DNA of 64,000 nt from Diphasiastrum complanatum (taxonomy: Eukaryota; Streptophyta; Lycopodiopsida; Lycopodiales; Lycopodiaceae): assembly GCA_029204225.1 (NCBI GenBank), contig CM055098.1, positions 47,617,939-47,681,938 of the forward strand, read 5' to 3'. The position numbers and the translations under genes are program-made. The notes beneath the pieces are model-generated. The model saw only the letters and a list, made by a program, of their open reading frames with translations. It was not told the DNA's origin and ran no database searches. The first letter of the stretch is position 1. Each line of letters opens with the position of its first letter. This document shows positions 57,606 through 64,000 of the stretch, piece by piece.

Positions 57606-58215
57606 CACACATCTCGCGCATCTCGAATATCTCACATATCTCGCATATCTTTTGTTGTGTATGGATATGATTCTTCGGTGTCAAGCCCTCCGTTGTATTT
57701 GATATACTCAAACGCCTGGGAAGGCAAGCCCCCGTTGCCACCATAGTTGTTAAATGCCTGAGCACAATCTACAAGTTCCTGCTCAGACAGAATCACCATC
57801 TTCCTCGTAGCCTGTGCATGAGCAGCTTCCATAGCACCTGTGGTACTGCAGCAAAGCCAATGAAGATAAAACGAACGACAGATCAGATCTTTAGAGTTCA
57901 CACGGATATTCGAGGTGCAGAAGAGAGGGTAGATGGCTGTGATCACGGGTAAATTATTTGAATGTCCAACAAGAGCCCCAGTTTCCTTGGTCCTTCACTG
58001 GGTTGACGATGTCAACCTTCCTCCAGTCTTTCTGTAACCAAAAGAGCAAAGGAAATGATGTCCAACTACTTTCTAATCACATCTGATGTAGATTGTTTGT
58101 GCTAAGAAAATGTTTCTTACATGGAGTGGTGGTATGGAACTGGTTATGACGTGGTTGTCCTTGGTAGCAGAGTAGTTTTGTGAACTCCTCCCACATGAGG
58201 TCAGCAAACTCTGTT
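57602..58215 (-). pseudogene. Papain-like cysteine protease pseudogene (aleurain/cathepsin H type)
   Basis: Three minus-strand exon pieces are visible. About 58210-58118: EFADLMWEEF and, after a frame change, SQNYSATKDNHVIT, from the propeptide/mature junction. About 58033-57959: [20 protein letters not shown] and CWTF, with the catalytic cysteine; the usual QGHCGSCW reads QGNWGSCW, so one disulfide cysteine is lost. About 57845-57630: [40 protein letters not shown] and [20 protein letters not shown]. The FGCNGG cysteine is glycine. The donor after CWTF reads CAA/AT where CAG/GT is expected. The remnant stops at the GA tract, without the histidine and asparagine of the active site. In plants such proteases act in vacuoles; this copy is dead. 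Confidence 0.88.
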
Positions 58216-58388
58216 GTCAGGTACAAGAGCAGAACATAGTGTTATTTGGTTTTCCAGATGTGGACCAACACATTAACATCTATGTTTACTGTTTGAACTC
58301 CGAAGAAACAAAAACCTTGCGAGATAAGATAATCTGACGTTTTCTAGAACAACCCTAAATCATTGATGGCCAGAATACGAGAGCTTCT

Positions 58389-60387
58389 TGTTGTTCGTAG
58401 CCTCTATGAATTTTGAGTTGTCCAAAAAAGTCCATTCACACCTCTACGATCCAGCACTTGCTCAAGGACACACTAAGTATGTATATTGTTGTTCACACTA
58501 TAGTGAGTTCACTTATTCTTATGCATACATTCCAAACTTGTTCAAGAAATTCATGTTTTTGATCATTTGATCCATTGCTCTTGCTTAAATCATAGTGTAA
58601 AGCATCTAGATCAAGATCTAACATCTAGAACTTGATAGATCTTTGGATTAAGCAATCAATAACTCTTAATGATTGATAGTACAATCAATATTTGTCCTTT
58701 TTCTCTGAAAATTGACATGGTATCAGAGCCAAATCTAAGAGTGATCTAAATGATTAATAGTACTTGAGAAATCATTGACAATTTGTTGTTTTTGAGTTCT
58801 AATTGAGAGGGCGAGTTCAAAGAGAGAAGTGACATCATTGTTTTTGGTCAAGATCGATTCGTGGGTTGCTGAAGTACTGTCCACACGTGTGAAACCGTAC
58901 AGCAACCTTCAAATTAACTTCCATAAGTGTCTTTGATCCAAAAAAAGTGCACACTAGTCCAAAATTCAAGGTTTTTAGTGCATTGTCTAGATCTAGGTTC
59001 AATCTATTGAATGCTAATGATCAAATAGTGATTTGAGTCATTGAAGTAATTCATTTTGAAGCATTAGATCAGATCTTTAAGGCTGATTTGTTCAGATCTT
59101 AAGTGTGTGTGGAATATCAAACCAATTTGAACTAGAATCAATTTTTTTGTGGAGTGAATTGCTAGGATAGTTGTAGTTGATCTACTATACCATCATCCAA
59201 GTTGAACTAGGATTGATTGGGCCGAGATTAGAAGCTTCTTGAAAGCTAGAAATCTATCTTAGATCACACCTTATCAAGAGAACTTTGAGTGTCTCATAGG
59301 CTTTCATTCAAAATGACATCCATGGGTGGATATATATAAGAATCTAGTGAGAAACTAACTTCCACAAACTATTCCATTTGGAAAGTAAGAATGGAATCAC
59401 TACTAGTGGTTCATGATCTCTTTGATATTGTCTTAGGAGTTGAAAAAGAGCCTCAAGCTCCCCAAGAACAACTAAAATACAAGAAGAGGGTTAGATTAGC
59501 CCTACATTGCTTGAAGTTAAATGTGTGCAATATCCTCATAGATTCACAGGACTGCTTAATTCCCCCTGAAGCACGACCTTGCAGAAAGACTCTATCTTAT
59601 AAGGAAATTTTCAGTTGCTTTTGTTTTTAGTGGTTGCATGCAGAATGCCTATTGGTTTAACAAGTATGCGCCTTTAAGCTAGTCTGAGATAATACAATCA
59701 CGCAAACTTAATTATAGTCTTTGTCATGAGGTATATATATCTAACAAAAATCCATGCAATAAGAAAATTGGGCATTTTGAAGTTTGACTTGGGTAAAAAG
59801 GTATAACACGAATAAGCAATGACCTCTTGAAGGAGGTGGCTTTTTGTACCACATCAAAAGAGGCTTGGGATTCACTAAAGAATATTTATGAATCCAATAA
59901 CACTTCAAGAGTGCTTATGCTAAGAAACTTGATCTTGCAAAGCATGAGGGGAAGTGGAGAAAATGGACAAGAGTATGTCCTATGGATAAAATCCTTGAAC
60001 AAAGAATTGGGATCTATAGGAGAGAAGATCCAAGATAATGAACTAGTACAAGTAATCTTGAATGGATTAGGAGATGAGTTCTCTAATCTAGTTCAATTTT
60101 TTGCCATTCAAGACCAACTTCCATCAATTGAAAAATTGCATAATGTTCTTGTGGCCGAGGAGAGTAGGATTCTACACCTCAAAACAAGAATGGGGTCCTT
60201 ATCACTACATAATGGTGATGAGAAAGCAAAATTCACATCTAAAGGCAAGAAGAAGTCTCATCCTTTCAAGAAGATCCAAGGCAAGGAGGCCGAGGCAAAG
60301 GATGGAGCATCTACCTCCAAAGGGAAGCAAAAGAACAAAGCAAAGTTGAAGTGTTTCTTTTGTGGGAAGAAAGGACACTTACTATGA
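58389..60387 (+). pseudogene. Ty1/copia element, 5' part: LTR end, primer site and gag
   Basis: A likely LTR ends TTGACA at 58717 and is followed by the primer site TGGTATCAGAGCC at 58718-58730. The LTR start near 58389 is a guess. Gag starts near ATG 59313. After an early stop it reads KLTSTNYSIWKVRMESLL and DLFDIVLGVEKEPQAP. About 240 bp of foreign sequence interrupts at 59580-59820. Then come KEVAFCTTSKEAWDSLKNIY, NELVQVILNGLGDEFSNLV and the first half of a knuckle, CFFCGKKGHLL. The rest of pol and the 3' LTR are absent. Confidence 0.85.
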
Positions 60388-60389
60388 CC

Positions 60390-63242
60390 TAGTACATAAA
60401 CACATTTTTATCTGGCAGATTCTTCCAGAATCCACACATGTTACTCACATATCTCATTGAGATCTTGTAACTTAGCTACAAAAGATTTTCTATTTCTCAT
60501 GAGTAAATAACATATCCGGAAAATCTCTGAGACAAATAACATTCACTCTCAATAGTTTTCCAATCCCACTTATCTCTAATTACATAATTTCTCCCACTAA
60601 ATCAACCCCTCCAATTCAAATGGAATTAGTAACCTTTGACCTTTTACTACACTACTTATAGATAATGATTCAAATTTCAAACCTGTTCTAGATTCAGATT
60701 GTCCACACAATCCCTAGAGAATTTCACTTTTTTGAAAAGTTCCAATTAGGTATCTTACTCTGAATCTATCCAAAATTACTTTCAGACCAAATCTCATTTC
60801 TATACCACAGTTGATTCTCTTCAAAAAACTATGCAACCTACAAACTCCCAAACAGAATTTTATCTCACTACTTCACCCCTCCTTTTATAGAAATTATAAA
60901 TTTCAATAAAAGTTAACTAGAAAGATGATATATGAAAATATTTAAATCCAAGAAAAGTTAGTAATAAGTGCTTCCACTAAAAGAGTCACTCTATTACAAA
61001 CAAAACTTTTCCTTCAAATATTTTCAACCCGAGTGATAGAAACTACCATTCCATCGAAATCCATTTATGCACAGATAATCTAGGTTTAAGAAATTAAAAC
61101 ACTTTAACCTTAGAATTTATCCGAATTCCAAGTCTATTCACACAAGTAGTAATTTATATGACATAACAGTCTTTCAGAAGAACAACTTCATATTGGAAAG
61201 AATCATGTAAACCAGTCTGATGTCTTGTATTCGAGAAATTACTAAGAAGTAAAGGATTAATAAAGAAAACGAGAAATAAATTTGAGGGCCTTTGATTTTG
61301 TAAATAATGAGATACCACATTGGGATCTAGATTAAACCTCAAAATTTTCCAAAATACCCCACATTTGATCGAATGGTTTTCTTTTTCCCATATCGTGACT
61401 AGGTACTAAAATATGCCATTGATCATCAGATCTTTATAGTCCTAGAATTCTCTTTCCAAAATTACTGATGTCCTATATCATTAGCTTTTCCTTCCAGAAA
61501 ATCCTTAACCACCTCATCTGATATTCTAGATATCCATTGATCATCTAGTTGTCCTATATTCATATAGGATATTATCTCTTGTTCCCAAACAATAGAGAAT
61601 CCATTTATTTGGATGACTAGCATGCCTATCAAATGGATACCACAAATCTACATCTGATCTTGTGACTTAAACAGCAGAATTAACATGGTTCCACATTACA
61701 TTCTGATCCTTCCTAGTAGATGATAAGCTTCAAATCCCCCACACAAAAGGAAAAAAATGTACAATAGGGCTTAATCCCTAGCCCTCAACCGCCACTCACA
61801 AAACTCTAACAAGGTTTTTTTTTAAGCAAACAAGCCCACATGGGCTTAGGCTCGGCCACAACAGCTCCCCAAGCAGATTTGCCATAGCCGCTATCAACAC
61901 TTGGAGCTCGGGTTCTCCCACACTCCCTCCATCGCTGCATTCATAACTTCACCTGCCAATTGTCAGGCTAAATATAGCTTACAACTCATAATCCATAAGA
62001 GGGATTACTTGTTGGAGGTCTCTTGACAAGTTTTATTTATGAATCTGCAATAGGTGTATTACAATAGCGAGCAACAGGGATTCAACAACAGACCTCAATA
62101 TCCAGCTGCTTCATTATGGAATCCACTCAAATCTGCTATGTTATGTGGGCTTCCCTACACAGTTGCCATCGCTTGGGAAACAATCCCTTTTTTTTCATTT
62201 GTTGTTTCGTTTTGATCAGGTAACCTGAATTTAACAATCCATGATAGTCAACAATGGTTGTCAAGGCTAATTACTGCACTCAGAGATTCAAGAAAAATTG
62301 TCCATCTATTCGTTTGAATCAACAACAGTTGAAACGACCTCTCATCCCCAATGCTTGCACCAATTCTCATTTTATGCCTCACACTAATGAACAAGGTAGA
62401 ACTGGTAAATGAGACAGAAGTGGTTGCAAAGCTTTATTCACAATGCAATGACATGGTTACTTTTCTCAAAGGTTTAGTCAGGGTTATTTCTCTCTCTCAA
62501 GCACTTACTAAACAACCAACTGACATTCATGCATGCTTAGGCTAACTATTACCCAGACCATATTGCTCTTCAATTGGGTTCTTTCAACCGGAAACATACA
62601 CCAAGGCTTCACAGTTATGAACCATTAGCAATAACATGGTAATAGTTCTTTTCACTAACCATACATGTATTGTTCTCATTTTATCAAATTAAAGAATTAG
62701 ACTATTGCACTCCCAATCAATGTTCCTATTATGCAGGTTCTCTGGAGGATCTGGATAAGGTGAAGAACTTTCCATCCTCAACATGCAATCATCTGAATCA
62801 TGTATCCTTGTTACAAACAGTCCATACAACTGGATAAGTCAATTTACAACCAATTTATCTATGAACTTTAACCAAAATTACATGTTTCAGAACATTACGG
62901 ATCGGTGCAAGCAATCTAAACTCTATTGAGCTGAACAAGCAATCTGATATCCATCGCAGATTGTTCTACCATCATTGAAAGCTTCCTCCTAAAACAAAGA
63001 ATTAAGAATGAATTTACACTAATTCTTTATATCTCTACCAAAATCGACCATGTAAAAGAGCACTCTACCATCATATTGGACAAGCATGTTATAAACCAGA
63101 ATTTGTGAATCCAACTCCATACTTCCCTTGAGAAAAATAGCACTCCATCTGGGATGTAAATCCAAGCACTTCAACTTTCAAATCGATGTAGACTTGTCTC
63201 CATCCTATCCAAGACCACATCTTAGTCGTGCTCTGATACCAA
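60390..63242 (-). other. Non-coding; probable internal region of the LTR element at 63243
   Basis: The minus-strand primer site TTGGTATCAGAGC lies at 63230-63242, so the element's internal region should run leftward from here. About 95 codons follow without a recognisable gag, and no pol motif was seen in this stretch. It may be a non-autonomous or deleted element; the left limit is unknown. Confidence 0.45.
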
Positions 63243-63625
63243 TGTAAAGACCCTAAAGGATTGCCTCTAAGATGAGGATAGGAGAACACAATAGGAGAGA
63301 CTATGGAGCCAAACCAACCAACCAATCCTATATCAAACCTGGATCTAGCCCCCAAGCCATGCCATGGAAGCAAGAGGAGAAGAGAAAAACTGGTAACCTA
63401 AACCCAATATGTCGACGGGAGAATCCCTACCTCCTTATATAGAGAGTAGAGTCATGTGCATGAAACCATGCAACCTCCATGCAGGTCAACTATAAATAGA
63501 TCACATCTCTTCAAGCAGTCCTCCTGCCTATATCCGTCACACAGACATGCAATACTCCATATGTCTCAATTAGAGTGTCTGGGTCCTCTCAAGGTTATTA
63601 GTCACAAACTGGCCTTGACATTAAG
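63243..63625 (-). repeat. LTR, minus strand, related to the LTR at 80-571
   Basis: Shares in inverted order TGAGAGGACCCAGACACTCT, ATGGCATGGCTTGGGGGCTA and CTCCATAGTCTCTC with bases 210-530, and ends TCTTTACA next to a primer site. The start of the LTR (right side) has diverged or is missing beyond about 63625. No gene from there to the window end. Confidence 0.75.
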
Positions 63626-63784
63626 TATTTGCAGCAAGTAGATGTTTTATTCACTTTTACACGTAAATTTTGAGGCCAAGTTGTGGCCAGCTTTTTTCAC
63701 TTTGAAATGGAAGTTGTTGGGATTGTTGATTTCTATTGAGTCGGTGTGTTATGCATTTGTGATGGGAGTTACATCCTTCTTTTG

Positions 63785-63786
<2 letters not shown>

Positions 63787-63836
<50 letters not shown>
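63787..63836. repeat. (CT)n microsatellite
   Basis: About 24 CT units, with no recognisable LINE sequence on either side. Confidence 0.9.
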
Positions 63837-63840
<4 letters not shown>

Positions 63841-64000
63841 TTGTCATGCTCTGTTCATTTCTACTTTTCTTTTTACATGAAAATTCAAAACATGTTTTGT
63901 TTGAAGGTCTGCCATAGGTACAAAATAGAAAGGTTTGCAATGAGATTCTATGTCTTGATTCAAATAACTCATCACCTTCAACATGAAACGTCACATTTCA

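Overview
The window is nuclear DNA of a land plant with a large, transposon-filled genome. It carries plant-type gene pieces: a GRAS protein of the SCARECROW-LIKE 32 type, an aleurain-like cysteine protease, a CLASSY/DRD1-type SNF2 remodeler and a DHH1/RH8-type DEAD-box helicase. It also carries plant chromoviruses, hAT elements, non-LTR retrotransposons and a Penelope-like element with an N-terminal endonuclease remnant. No prokaryotic, organellar, rRNA or tRNA signature was seen. A fern, lycophyte or conifer would fit the giant intron and the element mix, but the species cannot be fixed from the sequence alone.

Host gene framework: three exons on the minus strand (49869-50069, 4664-4724, 4085-4319) have matching phases and read as one helicase gene of the DHH1/DDX6/RH8 family. 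If so, bases 4725-49868 are a single intron of about 45 kb, and most of the mobile DNA described here lies inside it. Exons further 5' and 3' are not visible.

Layout: 1-571 is the 3' end of an LTR element. 690-1430 is a broken GRAS gene. 1418-3560 is a damaged hAT copy (A) with TTCGAA-rich islands, plus a LINE tail in a GA tract. 6350-11942 is a 5.6 kb hAT element (B) with GGTACC palindrome arrays at both ends, a disabled transposase and a second, divergent ORF. 11957-15930 holds palindrome islands, tandem repeats and a 1.4 kb fold-back containing SNF2 fragments. 16229-30271 holds three LINE copies and two hAT copies (C, D), all abutting CT/GA microsatellites. 30272-36672 is a complete Ty3/gypsy chromovirus. 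36673-44516 holds a relative of the fold-back repeat, a decayed second gypsy copy and nested palindrome-ended elements in TA tracts. 46921-48795 is a broken Penelope-like element. 50768-63625 holds gypsy and copia remnants, a TCGCGA palindrome element, the cysteine protease pseudogene and a further LTR.

Most notable: (1) short elements whose ends are packed with one palindromic word per family, which bracket hAT copies with different zinc fingers; (2) an inverted repeat built from a fragment that looks like a silencing-pathway remodeler; (3) LINEs consistently joined to (TC)n; (4) a plant Penelope-like element with an N-terminal endonuclease remnant and a CxC linker; (5) the 45 kb intron.
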